Counted from the stretch's first letter, positions 7,303 through 14,949 are shown. The stretch is 19,588 nt of DNA from Sandaracinaceae bacterium (GCA_017881145.1 JADGRG010000502.1:1-19588), one strand, 5' to 3'. Notes: generated by a model from the letters alone, not told the origin. Program-made: numbers and translations.

Positions 7303-7415
7303 GTCGACCTGCGGGCAACGCCCAGCAAAAGTGGCTCGCTCCACCCACCGGGCGTGGATTTCCCCCCAGCGGAAGTCCTGGTGGGACTATCAGGCAAGAT
7401 TCATGTTCAGAGAAC

Positions 7416-7454
7416 CTGAGCGCATTTATGCACAGACTGTGCAATACTGAGCGC
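7416..7454. promoter_or_regulatory. Candidate activator site: dyad flanked by direct repeats
   Basis: TGCACAG-A-CTGTGCA at 7429-7443 is a perfect 7-bp inverted repeat around one central base. It is bracketed by two copies of CTGAGCGC (7416-7423 and 7447-7454), 31 bp apart, close to three helical turns. The dyad centre is about 125 bp upstream of the -24 element, a usual position for an enhancer-binding activator of sigma-54 promoters. The cognate regulator is unknown. Confidence 0.5.
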
Positions 7455-7560
7455 TACTTTGTTGCGGAAGGGTTGACGCTTCGCGATTCCACCGTGACAG
7501 GCGAGCACTTTGTGTCCCGAAAGACCCGAAGGGTGGAAGCCGCTGGTCCCGTGAACGCTT

Positions 7561-7576
7561 TGGCATACCTAGTGCT
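7561..7576 (+). promoter_or_regulatory. Sigma-54 (-24/-12) promoter
   Basis: TGGCATACCTAGTGCT matches the sigma-54 consensus TGGCAC-N5-TTGCW at 9 of 11 defined positions. The invariant GG (7562-7563) and GC (7574-7575) are separated by exactly 10 bp, as required. Transcription would start near 7587, giving a leader of about 16 nt that contains the AAGGA ribosome binding site of the gene at 7603. Confidence 0.7.
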
Positions 7577-7602
7577 TGGTAGATGGTTGAAGGACGGACG
7601 CC

Positions 7603-7956
7603 ATGAATAAGCTCTTTTCCACCCTGACACTTGCAAGCCTACTGATTGTCGGTGGGGCGAGTTCTCTTGCCGCGCAAGACATGGACGGCTTGCTCACCCG
7701 CACCGAGTTCGATGTCCGGGTCCGACAGGCCCGGCTCCGCGAGTAACTCGCGCAGCGCGCCGCGGCTGACCAGGCGCTACTTGAGGCCAAGCAGAAACAC
7801 CACGACCTGGTGGAGCGGAAGGCTCCTGGGGCAGTAACAGGGCCGACGGCCGTGCCCGAGCTCGACCCGAGCGCAGCAGCGTCTGCCCTGGCGCTGCTCA
7901 TTGGCGGGGCATTGGTGCTCACGGGCGCGCGCAGGCGTCAGGCGGCCCGATCCTGA
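7603..7956 (+). pseudogene. Small exported protein with VPELDP C-terminal sorting-type signal, interrupted by TAA
   Basis: From ATG 7603 the frame encodes a clear signal peptide (MNKLFSTLTLASLLIVGG..SLAAQ, cleavage near residue 25), then a charged Arg/Glu-rich segment. A TAA interrupts it at codon 48 (7744-7746). The same frame then stays open to a TGA at 7954-7956 and resumes sensible coding (RAAADQALLEAKQKHHDLVE). It ends in a tripartite tail: VPELDP, a hydrophobic stretch (SALALLIGGALVLTG) and an Arg cluster (ARRRQAARS). That tail resembles PEP-CTERM-type signals processed by exosortases, with VPELDP in place of the usual motif. Without the stop it would be 117 aa. A strong ribosome binding site and a sigma-54 promoter precede it. 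Either a recent nonsense mutation, a sequencing error, or (less likely) readthrough. The mature part has no recognisable domain. Confidence 0.65.
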
Positions 7957-8045
7957 CGTCGCCATAGGTTTCCGGCACACCTTCGAGCGCGCATCGGCTA
8001 GATTCCTGGCGGGTGCCGCTCTGTGTGCCCAGGGAAATCACGGCA

Positions 8046-9092
8046 ATGAATATCGTCGTTACGGGTGGTGCGGGCTTCATTGGCTCCAACTTTCTAAACC
8101 TGCTGGTGCCGAGACACCCTGAGCACCGTTTCATCAACGCCGACAAGCTCACCTACGCGGCGCATCTTGGAAGCTTGGAGTCCATCGCCGATCGACCCAA
8201 CTACGCGCTGGAGCGAACCGACATTGCGGACGCGCAGGCGGTGCGCGAGCTCTTCCAGAAGCACAAGCCGCAGCTGGTGGTGCACTTTGCGGCGGAGAGC
8301 CACGTGGACCGCAGCATCCACGCGCCCGAAGCTTTCATCACTACCAACATCACCGGGACCTTCAACCTGCTGCAGGCGTTCCGGGAGCTGCCGCAGGGCC
8401 ACGGTGTGCTCTTCCATCACGTGAGCACCGACGAAGTTTACGGTTCGCTCGGCGAGACGGGCCTCTTCACCGAGACCACACCCTACGACCCGTCGAGCCC
8501 CTACTCGGCCTCCAAGGCATCGAGCGATCATCTGGTCCGGGCTTATCACCGCACCTACGGCCTGCCGACCAAGATCACCAACTGCTCGAACAACTACGGC
8601 CCATACCAGTTCCCCGAGAAGCTCGTTCCGCTGATGATCCTCAACGCCGCGGAAGGCAAACCGCTGCCGGTCTACGGCCGCGGAGTGAACATCCGCGATT
8701 GGCTCTACGTGGAAGACCACTGCGAGGCGATCTGGGCGGTGATCCACAAGGGGCGCATCGGCGAGACCTACAACGTCGGTGGTCTCAGCGAGCGCCGCAA
8801 CCTCGACGTGGTGCAGCAGATCTGTGCGCTCGTGGCCGAAGAAACGGGCCAGCCGCTCGCGCAAGTGCAGGGTCTCATCCGCTTCGTGGAAGACCGGCCT
8901 GGGCACGACCTGCGCTACGCCATCGACCCCAGCAAGGTGATGCGCGAGTGCGACTTCCGCCCCAGAGAGAACTTCGAGAGTGGGTTGCGCAAGACCGTGC
9001 GCTGGTTTTTGGAGAACAAGACCTGGGTGGAGCAGGTACGGTCGGGCGAGTACCGCAAGTGGATCGAGAAGAACTACAGCGCCCGCGCCTGA
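8046..9092 (+). CDS. rmlB: dTDP-glucose 4,6-dehydratase (RmlB)
   Basis: Second step of dTDP-L-rhamnose synthesis: it converts dTDP-glucose to dTDP-4-keto-6-deoxyglucose using tightly bound NAD+, in the cytoplasm. Visible: the Rossmann motif TGGAGFIGS (6-14), [13 protein letters not shown], the catalytic STDEVYG with the Thr-Asp-Glu triad, YSASKAS with the Tyr-x-x-x-Lys pair, [14 protein letters not shown], and the C-terminal [12 protein letters not shown]. Length 348 aa is normal. ATG 8046 is chosen because the Rossmann motif begins at once; AGGGA lies about 12 bp upstream. A TAGATT -10-like box is at 7999-8004. It is the first gene of an rmlB-A-C-D operon; the next gene begins 40 bp downstream. 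Confidence 0.96.
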   Translation: MNIVVTGGAGFIGSNFLNLLVPRHPEHRFINADKLTYAAHLGSLESIADRPNYALERTDIADAQAVRELFQKHKPQLVVHFAAESHVDRSIHAPEAFITTNITGTFNLLQAFRELPQGHGVLFHHVSTDEVYGSLGETGLFTETTPYDPSSPYSASKASSDHLVRAYHRTYGLPTKITNCSNNYGPYQFPEKLVPLMILNAAEGKPLPVYGRGVNIRDWLYVEDHCEAIWAVIHKGRIGETYNVGGLSERRNLDVVQQICALVAEETGQPLAQVQGLIRFVEDRPGHDLRYAIDPSKVMRECDFRPRENFESGLRKTVRWFLENKTWVEQVRSGEYRKWIEKNYSARA

Positions 9093-9132
9093 CGCAAACG
9101 CGCTTCTGGCACAGAGCGATTCGGAGAGAGCG

Positions 9133-10008
9133 ATGATTGAAAGAGGCATCATCTTGGCAGGCGGTTCGGGGACGCGGCTGCATCCGCTGACGCGTGCCGT
9201 GAGCAAGCAGCTGATGGCGGTCTACGACAAGCCAATGATCTACTTCCCGCTCAGCACGCTGATGCTGGCGGGTATCCGCGAAGTGCTGGTCATCACCACG
9301 CCGCACGACCGTGCGCTCTTCGAGCAGCTGCTCGGCGACGGAACGAAGTGGGGCATGCACATCAGCTACGCAGTGCAACCGAGCCCCGACGGACTCGCGC
9401 AGGCATTCTTGATTGGCGAACACTTCCTCGCAGGCCAGGGCGCGGCGCTGGTGCTCGGCGACAACATCTTCTACGGACATGGCTTGCCTGAATCGCTGCG
9501 CAGCGCCGTGCAGCAAGAATCGGGCGCCACGGTCTTCGGCTACTGGGTGCGCAACCCCGAGGCATTCGGCGTGGTCGAGTTCGACAAGAACGATCGCCCG
9601 GTGAGCATCGAAGAGAAGCCTGAGAGGCCCAAGTCGAACTACGCGGTGACGGGCTTGTACTTCTACGACCGCGACGTAGTGGCGCTCGCCAAGGAGCTGC
9701 GCCCCTCGCCGCGTGGCGAGCTCGAGATCACCGATCTCAATCGCCTCTACATGCAGCGCGGCACGCTGCGCGTCGAGAAGCTCGGCCGTGGCACCGCGTG
9801 GCTCGACACCGGCACGCCGGATGCGCTCTTGCAGGCCGCAAACTTCGTGCAAACCATCCAGGCGCGACAAGGCTTGCAAATCGCGTGTCCCGAGGAGATC
9901 GCCTTCCGCGTGGGCTGGATCACCGCAGACGCGCTGGCTGAGCTCGCAGCTCCCTTGCGCAAGACCGCCTACGGCCAATACCTGCTCGACATCGCAGCCG
10001 ACGGCTGA
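9133..10008 (+). CDS. rmlA: Glucose-1-phosphate thymidylyltransferase (RmlA)
   Basis: First enzyme of the pathway: it joins dTTP and glucose-1-phosphate to make dTDP-glucose and is usually inhibited by dTDP-rhamnose. The nucleotide-binding signature [11 protein letters not shown] is at residues 10-20, followed by [25 protein letters not shown]. Further family phrases are [49 protein letters not shown] and [10 protein letters not shown]. Length 291 aa is standard. ATG 9133 has GGAGAG about 6 bp upstream; the frame extends further only by overlapping rmlB. It lies between rmlB (40-bp gap) and rmlC (17-bp gap). Confidence 0.96.
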   Translation: MIERGIILAGGSGTRLHPLTRAVSKQLMAVYDKPMIYFPLSTLMLAGIREVLVITTPHDRALFEQLLGDGTKWGMHISYAVQPSPDGLAQAFLIGEHFLAGQGAALVLGDNIFYGHGLPESLRSAVQQESGATVFGYWVRNPEAFGVVEFDKNDRPVSIEEKPERPKSNYAVTGLYFYDRDVVALAKELRPSPRGELEITDLNRLYMQRGTLRVEKLGRGTAWLDTGTPDALLQAANFVQTIQARQGLQIACPEEIAFRVGWITADALAELAAPLRKTAYGQYLLDIAADG

Positions 10009-10025
10009 CATTCTTTGGTTCGTTC

Positions 10026-10583
10026 ATGCGCGTAGCTAAGACGAAGCTCCCCTCCGTAGTCGTGATCGAGCCCGACGTGTTCGGCGATGCGCGCGGCTAC
10101 TTCTTCGAGACCTGGCACAAGGTGCGCTACACCGAGGCCGGGCTGCCGAGCGATTTTGTCCAGGACAACGTGTCGCGCTCGCAGCAGGGCATCCTGCGCG
10201 GCTTGCATCTGCAGGAGCCCTACGGTCAAGGCAAGCTCGTGCAAGTCCTCGACGGCGAGGTCTTCGATGTCGCCGTCGACGTGCGCGTCGGCTCACCGAG
10301 CTTCGGAGAGTGGGTGGGGGAACGCCTGTCGGCGGAAAACAAGCGGCAGCTCTATATCGCCCCGGGGTTTGCGCACGGGTTCTGCGTGCTGAGCCCAAGC
10401 GCGCTGCTCAGCTACAAGTGTACCGAGCTCTATCACCCTGAGACAGAGATCGGCATCGCTTGGAACGATCCTGCGATCGGTATCGATTGGCCGCTGCTGG
10501 GACCACCGACGCTCTCTGCGAAAGACGCCAAGGCCTTGCCGCTTTCGCAGATCCCACCGGATCGCCTGCCACGCTACGCGTGA
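10026..10583 (+). CDS. rmlC: dTDP-4-keto-6-deoxyglucose 3,5-epimerase (RmlC)
   Basis: Third step: double epimerisation of dTDP-4-keto-6-deoxyglucose to the L-lyxo ketosugar. It is a cupin-fold enzyme of about 180 aa; this one is 185 aa. Seen: FGDARGYFFETW near 19-30, QDNVSRSQQGILRGLHLQ with the catalytic His in RGLHLQ, GKLVQVLDGEVFDVAVDVR, YIAPGFAHGFCVLS with the second conserved His, and the C-terminal GIAWNDPAIGIDWP. These match a catalytically complete RmlC. Start ATG 10026, 17 bp after rmlA. Confidence 0.96.
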   Translation: MRVAKTKLPSVVVIEPDVFGDARGYFFETWHKVRYTEAGLPSDFVQDNVSRSQQGILRGLHLQEPYGQGKLVQVLDGEVFDVAVDVRVGSPSFGEWVGERLSAENKRQLYIAPGFAHGFCVLSPSALLSYKCTELYHPETEIGIAWNDPAIGIDWPLLGPPTLSAKDAKALPLSQIPPDRLPRYA

Positions 10584-10607
10584 TACGCGCTATACAAGGG
10601 GTGAGGA

Positions 10608-11468
10608 GTGCGCGTGCCAGAGCCGCAGACGCCCATCTTGCTGATCAGCCCCGACGGGATGTTGGGGCGCGCTTGGGAGTTGCTCCTGCGCGCTGCTGGC
10701 TTGCCCTTCGAGGGCGTCTCGTATCCCGCTTTCGATCTCTGCAATGCGCGCAATGTGACCGAAACCGTGCGCGACCAGTTCCGCACCGTGATCAACTGCT
10801 CGGCCTACACGGACGTGGATGGCGCCGAAAAGAACGAGGCTGCCGCCGCGGCGGTCAACGCCGAAGGCGTCGGACGCCTGGCAGATCGATGTCGCGCGAC
10901 CTCGGCGCTGCTCGTGCACTACAGCACCGACTACGTGTTCGATGGCCGCGCGACCAAACCTTACAAAGTGGACGAGCCGCGTCAGCCACAGAATGCCTAC
11001 GGACGAACCAAAGCCCGTGGCGAGGAGCTGATAGTCGCATCGGGTGCAGCGCACCTGATCATCCGCACGAGCTGGCTCTACGCGCCCTGGGGCAAGAACT
11101 TCGTCGACACCATCGCGCGCGCGTGCAAGGAGCGACCCGTCCTGCGCGTCGTGAACGATCAGCGGGGCCGGCCCACCAGCGCCGAGTATCTGGCCGAACG
11201 GTCGCTCGCGCTTCTGCAGAAGAGCGCGCGCGGCATCTTCCACGTGACCGACGGCGGCGAGTGCACGTGGTTTGAATTCGCAGCTGCGATAACGCGTGGT
11301 GTTTCGGGCAGCGCGCGCATCGAGCCCTGCACGACCGACGAGTTTCCCCGACCAGCGCGTCGTCCCTCATACAGCGTGCTCGACCTTGGTGCGACTGAAG
11401 AGCTGATCGGAGCCGCGCGCTCGTGGGAAGACAATCTCGCGGACGTGCTGCGGACACGAACGCACTGA
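10608..11468 (+). CDS. rmlD: dTDP-4-dehydrorhamnose reductase (RmlD)
   Basis: Last step: NAD(P)H-dependent reduction of dTDP-4-keto-L-rhamnose to dTDP-L-rhamnose. Visible: INCSAYTDVDGAE, HYSTDYVFDG, the catalytic NAYGRTKARGE (Tyr-x-x-x-Lys), IIRTSWLYAPWGKNF and NDQRGRPTSAEYLA. Length 286 aa is normal. In the N-terminal Rossmann motif, usually GxxGxxG, the first Gly appears as Ser (ISPDGMLG), which is unusual. The start is uncertain by two codons: GTG 10608 or GTG 10614, the latter having GAGGAG at better spacing. It closes the rhamnose operon and converges on the minus-strand operon, 50 bp from the neighbouring stop. Confidence 0.93.
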   Translation: MRVPEPQTPILLISPDGMLGRAWELLLRAAGLPFEGVSYPAFDLCNARNVTETVRDQFRTVINCSAYTDVDGAEKNEAAAAAVNAEGVGRLADRCRATSALLVHYSTDYVFDGRATKPYKVDEPRQPQNAYGRTKARGEELIVASGAAHLIIRTSWLYAPWGKNFVDTIARACKERPVLRVVNDQRGRPTSAEYLAERSLALLQKSARGIFHVTDGGECTWFEFAAAITRGVSGSARIEPCTTDEFPRPARRPSYSVLDLGATEELIGAARSWEDNLADVLRTRTH

Positions 11469-11518
11469 GTACGCATGTGCGGCTGGCCTCGATCAAACGC
11501 CGCGGCGACTGGCCTTGC

Positions 11519-12382
11519 CTAACGACTAACGTCGGGACGCGCCAAGGCGCCAGCCAAGAAGTGCAGCATCTGCTGGCCGATGATCCGCTGACCCAACCCG
11601 TTCAAGTGGCCGCCGTCGTCCGTGTAGGCCGGGACCATGCTGGCGTGCTCTTGGCCATCCAAGCCAAAGAGCTCGCGCGATCCATCTGGACGAGTGGACT
11701 CCGCTCGCGCGAGGTCGAAGATCGGAGTGTTCGCGAACGCCTTCAGTAGCCTATCGTTGAACTGGCCGCGTTTGGCGTTGGCCAGATCTTGCGGGACTTG
11801 GCGGCCGATCAAACGCTTGATGCGCGACTTGAGATCGTTCGGTCGAGTGGTGAGCGGCGCGGTCACGTGGGCGAACGTAATCTCCGGGTGCTCGCGCTTC
11901 AGTGTAGCGATGGCGTTTTGGTAGTACGCAAAGAGCTCGTCTACGTTGGTGCTCGAATTGAAGTCCACGAAGCAGAGCTTCATGAACGCCAACTGGGGCT
12001 TGGGATCGCGAAGCCCGTTCAGCAGCGCTACGAAGAAGTCGATCTTTGTGTTTGGCGCGCCGTTGTCTCCGCCGGAGACGTGGAATAGGGCAGGACCTGC
12101 CACGAGCTTGTCACGCCGGCCAACCTGGCCAACTTGGTCATCGGCGAGCTCGATCACGTTCAGCTTGCCACCACCGACCTCCGTATCGATGCCTTGCACG
12201 CCGGTGAGCAGATTCCACCCCACCGAATGATGCGAGAACAAGATCCGTGCTTGACGCACACGATTGAGGTCTTCGGCTACCGACGCGTCCAAACGATGCA
12301 TCTCAACCGGAGCGCTGTTTGCGCGGCCTGACGAGCACGCCATCAGCAAGAGCGAAAGTAGTGACATCCAGCTTTGGCGCAT
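11519..12382 (-). CDS. SGNH/GDSL-hydrolase-like lipoprotein
   Basis: Predicted envelope lipoprotein of 287 aa. The N-terminus MRQSWMSLLSLLLMAC carries a lipobox (L-M-A-C, Cys16) followed by Ser, so outer-membrane sorting is likely. The mature part has an SGNH-like first block (FSHHSVGWN, 49-57, with Ser53 as candidate nucleophile), a middle KLCFVDFNSSTN segment and a late DDGGHLNGLG (255-264) with His259 as candidate catalytic base. Such folds act as esterases or acyl/acetyl transferases on glycans and lipids; the substrate here is unknown. I chose ATG 12382 because the lipoprotein signal starts there, 4 bp after the ACP stop; the frame runs further upstream but only as a shadow of the ACP gene. 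It is the last gene of the six-gene operon, which suggests an envelope-side finishing step. Confidence 0.7.
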   Translation of the reverse strand: MRQSWMSLLSLLLMACSSGRANSAPVEMHRLDASVAEDLNRVRQARILFSHHSVGWNLLTGVQGIDTEVGGGKLNVIELADDQVGQVGRRDKLVAGPALFHVSGGDNGAPNTKIDFFVALLNGLRDPKPQLAFMKLCFVDFNSSTNVDELFAYYQNAIATLKREHPEITFAHVTAPLTTRPNDLKSRIKRLIGRQVPQDLANAKRGQFNDRLLKAFANTPIFDLARAESTRPDGSRELFGLDGQEHASMVPAYTDDGGHLNGLGQRIIGQQMLHFLAGALARPDVSR

Positions 12383-12386
12383 CGAC

Positions 12387-12635
12387 TTAGCCGCCGGCCT
12401 GCTTGCGCGTGACGAAAGCGGTGATACGCGCGATCGAGTCCAGGTTCTCGGGCAGCATCTCGCGGTCTTCGACTCGGATGGCGAACTTGTCCTCGATGAA
12501 GCCAAGCACCTCGAACACACCGGTCGAATCGATGATGCCCTGATCGAGCAACGAGGCCTCGTCCTGCAGCGTGCTCGGATCGGGCACATAGAAGTTGCTG
12601 ACGATGAACGCACGAACCTGAGCTTTGATCTCCAT
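12387..12635 (-). CDS. Acyl carrier protein
   Basis: A stand-alone carrier protein of 82 aa, four-helix type, acidic. The phosphopantetheine attachment site is Ser37 in GIIDSTGVFE, with the usual Asp-Ser pair. The C-terminal PENLDSIARITAFV is typical of dedicated carrier proteins in specialised pathways rather than of housekeeping AcpP, which has DSLD at the attachment site. It needs a phosphopantetheinyl transferase from elsewhere. Clustering with an AMP ligase suggests that the ligase loads an acyl or aminoacyl group on it. Start ATG 12635 with a GAGAGA stretch a few bases upstream; 23 bp after the methyltransferase gene and 4 bp before the lipoprotein gene. Confidence 0.9.
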   Translation of the reverse strand: MEIKAQVRAFIVSNFYVPDPSTLQDEASLLDQGIIDSTGVFEVLGFIEDKFAIRVEDREMLPENLDSIARITAFVTRKQAGG

Positions 12636-12658
12636 GCCGACTCTCTCTCAACCGTCGT

Positions 12659-13336
12659 TCAGACGGACAACACTTGTGCCACGGTCACGCGCGGCTCACC
12701 GACTGCATTATTCACTAAACGAAAACCCTGGTAGGCCCGCGATCGGTCGAAAAGGCTCTTCAACTGGCGTTCCTGTCCGAGACCCATCTCGAAGAGCAGG
12801 TAACCGCCCGGCCGCAGATAGGCAAGCGCCTCCTTAATGACTCGCTGATGGATGGTCAAGCCGTAGGGCCCACCGTCGAACGCCTCGCGCGGTTCGTGCT
12901 CGAGCAAGACCGAGCGATCCCCGCTCAGGCGCGTCTGCGATATGTAGGGCGGGTTGCACACGACCAGGTCGATGCTGCCCTCGAGCGTGTACTCGGAGAG
13001 CCCCGCGAAAAGGTCGCCCTGGCCAACCCGCACACGCTGACCGAGGCCCAAGTGCTCTACATTCCTGCGCGCGACCGACACGCAGCCATCCGTCAGGTCG
13101 CTCGACCACACCTGCGCAGCCGGCAGGTGGCTTGCGATGGCGCAGGCCAAGTTGCCGGCCCCGCAACACATGTCGATGACGCGTGGCGCCGGCAGCCCCG
13201 ACCCGCGCAGCACCTCGAGCGCGGTCTGCCCCAGCAGCTCCGTCTCTGGCCGTGGCACCAGCGCTCCCGACGCGACCGAAAGCTCGATGCCCATGAATGC
13301 GACGCGACCCGCCCGGTAGATCTCGTCGATGTTCAC
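12659..13336 (-). CDS. Short PrmC/HemK-like N5-glutamine-type methyltransferase
   Basis: SAM-dependent class I methyltransferase of 225 aa. Visible: VPRPETELL (27-35), motif I VIDMCCGAGNLA (53-64), the acidic end of strand 2 (SSDLTD) and the catalytic NPPYI (128-132), which binds a planar amide or amino group; then GGPYGLTIHQRVIKEA and RPGGYLLFEMG. These are PrmC/HemK signatures. PrmC is usually about 280 aa with an N-terminal helical domain that contacts the release factor; only about 20 residues precede the core here, so release-factor methylation is unlikely. I infer a pathway-specific methyltransferase. Start GTG 13336 overlaps the stop of the AMP-ligase gene (GTGA), which implies translational coupling. 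Confidence 0.82.
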   Translation of the reverse strand: MNIDEIYRAGRVAFMGIELSVASGALVPRPETELLGQTALEVLRGSGLPAPRVIDMCCGAGNLACAIASHLPAAQVWSSDLTDGCVSVARRNVEHLGLGQRVRVGQGDLFAGLSEYTLEGSIDLVVCNPPYISQTRLSGDRSVLLEHEPREAFDGGPYGLTIHQRVIKEALAYLRPGGYLLFEMGLGQERQLKSLFDRSRAYQGFRLVNNAVGEPRVTVAQVLSV

Positions 13337-14949
13337 GACAGCCCCGTCTTCTTGATCTTGCCCGTGTCGGTCTTGGGCAACTCGGCCATGAATTGCACGT
13401 GCTTTGGCACCATGAAGTTCTCCAGCTGCTCCTGGCAGGTGCGCTGAATATCCTTTTCGGTGAGCGTAACACCCTGCTCCAACACGACGAAGGCCTTGAC
13501 CGCTTGTCCCAGCACCTCGTCGGGCACGCCGATCACGGCGGCTTCTCTGACACCTTGGATGTTGAAGAGCACGGCCTCGACCTCCTTGGGCGCCACCTTC
13601 TCGCCGCGCGACTTGATCACGTCGTCCATGCGGCCGACGAAGTAGAGGTAGCCTTCTTCGTCGAGCTTGCAGTAGTCGCCGGTGTAGAGCACGCGCTCGC
13701 CCGGCAGAGGTCCAGGCTTGAGCTTCTTGGCAGTGGCCTCGGGCTTCTCCCAGTATCCCTGCATCACGGTGGCTCCGCGGATCACCAGCTGTCCAACCTG
13801 GTTTGGCCCCAGCTTCTCGCCGGCTTCATCCACCAGCCACAGCTCGGTGTTGGGAATCGCGATGCCGACACTGGTGGGTTTGCGCTCCAGATCGCGGGGC
13901 GGCAAGTACGTGCAACGTTTGCACTCAGTGAGGCCATACATGGAGTAGATGCGTGCCGTGGGGAAGATATCCTTGAGCATGAGGATATGCTTCACAGGCA
14001 GCGCTGCCGCCGTGTTGGTGACATAGCGGATCTTCGAGAGATCGAAGTCGCCGAGATTCTTGAACTCGGCGAGAATCGCGAAGATCGTGGGCACGCCCGG
14101 AAAGCCAGTGATGCTTTCGTCGACCATGATCTTGAGTATCTTCGCGGGGAACGCGAACGAGCGTTCGAGCACCAGGCGAGCGCCTGCGCGCACGGCCATG
14201 ATCATCTGGTAGAGGCCGTAGTCGAATGCCAGCGGTAGCACGCCGAGGATCACCTCGTCCTCGGCGATCTCGAGATAGGCGCTGATCGAGGCGCCAGCGG
14301 TGAGCATGTTGCGATGAGTGAGCATCACGCCCTTGGGATCTCCTGTTGAGCCCGAGGTGTAGACGATGGCAGCCAGATCGATGTCGAGGTTCTTGCATGC
14401 AGGAGCCTGCGCACCGTCGGTGGTGGCCAGCGCATCGGCCCAACGCAGTGCGGCTGGCACGCTGGCCAGCTTGTCGTCCGCCAGCTTGCCCGAAACGATG
14501 ATGGTCTTGAGCTCGGGGCTGGCCGCCACCGGCTGCGCCCACACGGCATGCAGATGCGCGTCCGTGATCAGCGCCGTCGGCCGGCAATCGCGCAGCAGGT
14601 AGGCCAGCTTGTCGCGCTTGGTCAGCGGGTTGACGATGCTCACCACGGCGTTGGCTTTGAGGACCGCCCAGAACGAGATCACCGTCTCGACCGTGTTGTC
14701 CGCGAACACCACGACGCGGTCACCACGTTCGACGCCGTTGGCCAAGAGGTGCAGTGCGAGCGCATTCGAGCGCTGGTCGAGCTGCCGATAGGTGAGACGC
14801 TCCGCGCCACACACCAGCGCGATCTTGTCTGGCAGGCGAGCGGCTGAATGAACCAGGTAGTCGTGCAGCTGTGGAATCGCTGCGCGCAGAGCATGGTGCG
14901 ACGACTTCGACGACGCGGCTTGGACGGCGGGCTTTTCATCCATGGTCAT
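13333..14949 (-). CDS. Acyl/aminoacyl-AMP ligase (ANL superfamily)
   Basis: Activates a carboxylic acid with ATP to an acyl-adenylate and passes it to a thiol, here probably the ACP of the same operon. Visible: P-loop YTSGSTGDPKGVMLTHRN (about 197-214), LPLAFDYGLYQMI, YSMYGLTECKR (A5 motif), LYTGDYCKLDEEGYLYFVGR (A7/A8 region), DDVIKSRGEKVAPKEVE (hinge) and the catalytic lysine in TDTGKIKK near the C-terminus. The size, 538 aa, is that of a stand-alone ligase without condensation or carrier domains. The middle region (LTECKRCTYLPPRDLERKP) recalls ligases reported near exosortase-type polysaccharide loci; this is from memory. Start ATG 14949 overlaps the asnB stop as TGATG; a TTG at 14955 is possible but less likely. 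The substrate cannot be read from sequence. Confidence 0.9.
   Translation of the reverse strand: MTMDEKPAVQAASSKSSHHALRAAIPQLHDYLVHSAARLPDKIALVCGAERLTYRQLDQRSNALALHLLANGVERGDRVVVFADNTVETVISFWAVLKANAVVSIVNPLTKRDKLAYLLRDCRPTALITDAHLHAVWAQPVAASPELKTIIVSGKLADDKLASVPAALRWADALATTDGAQAPACKNLDIDLAAIVYTSGSTGDPKGVMLTHRNMLTAGASISAYLEIAEDEVILGVLPLAFDYGLYQMIMAVRAGARLVLERSFAFPAKILKIMVDESITGFPGVPTIFAILAEFKNLGDFDLSKIRYVTNTAAALPVKHILMLKDIFPTARIYSMYGLTECKRCTYLPPRDLERKPTSVGIAIPNTELWLVDEAGEKLGPNQVGQLVIRGATVMQGYWEKPEATAKKLKPGPLPGERVLYTGDYCKLDEEGYLYFVGRMDDVIKSRGEKVAPKEVEAVLFNIQGVREAAVIGVPDEVLGQAVKAFVVLEQGVTLTEKDIQRTCQEQLENFMVPKHVQFMAELPKTDTGKIKKTGLS

Larger units (their letters stand above)
7231..7602 (+). other. 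372-bp intergenic regulatory region
   Basis: No gene. The left part holds the duplicated gene end described at 7271-7302. The middle holds a perfect dyad flanked by direct repeats (7416-7454). The right end holds a -24/-12 promoter (7561-7576) and a ribosome binding site (AAGGA at 7590-7594, 8 bp before ATG 7603). Base composition is less GC-rich than the neighbouring genes. An open frame passes through part of it (from 7068), but it starts inside the previous gene in another frame. Confidence 0.6.

Noticed and set aside
7068..7610. Plus-strand open frame (180 codons) from inside the sensor-like gene to the sorting-signal gene
   Set aside because: Starts out of frame inside a conserved domain, crosses the duplicated 3' end and the sigma-54 promoter, and has no ribosome binding site.
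7744..7746. Programmed recoding at the in-frame TAA
   Set aside because: TAA is not used for selenocysteine or pyrrolysine, and I see no special stem-loop just downstream. Nonsense mutation or sequence error is simpler.
8094..9206. Long minus-strand open frame (370 codons) opposite rmlB
   Set aside because: It lies antisense to an unmistakable rmlB. Long antisense frames are expected at this GC content, and its translation is rich in His/Val/Arg with no family signature.
8875..10011. Minus-strand open frame (378 codons) opposite rmlA and the end of rmlB
   Set aside because: Antisense shadow of two well-supported genes; no recognisable domain or start signal.
11469..11518. Terminator between the convergent rmlD and lipoprotein genes
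   Set aside because: No stem followed by a T-run is visible on either strand in these 50 bp.
12264..12734. Plus-strand open frame (156 codons) across the ACP gene
   Set aside because: Antisense to a clear acyl carrier protein with its DS attachment site.
13297..14238. Plus-strand open frame (313 codons) opposite the AMP ligase
   Set aside because: Antisense to conserved ligase motifs; His/Leu/Arg-rich composition typical of shadow frames.
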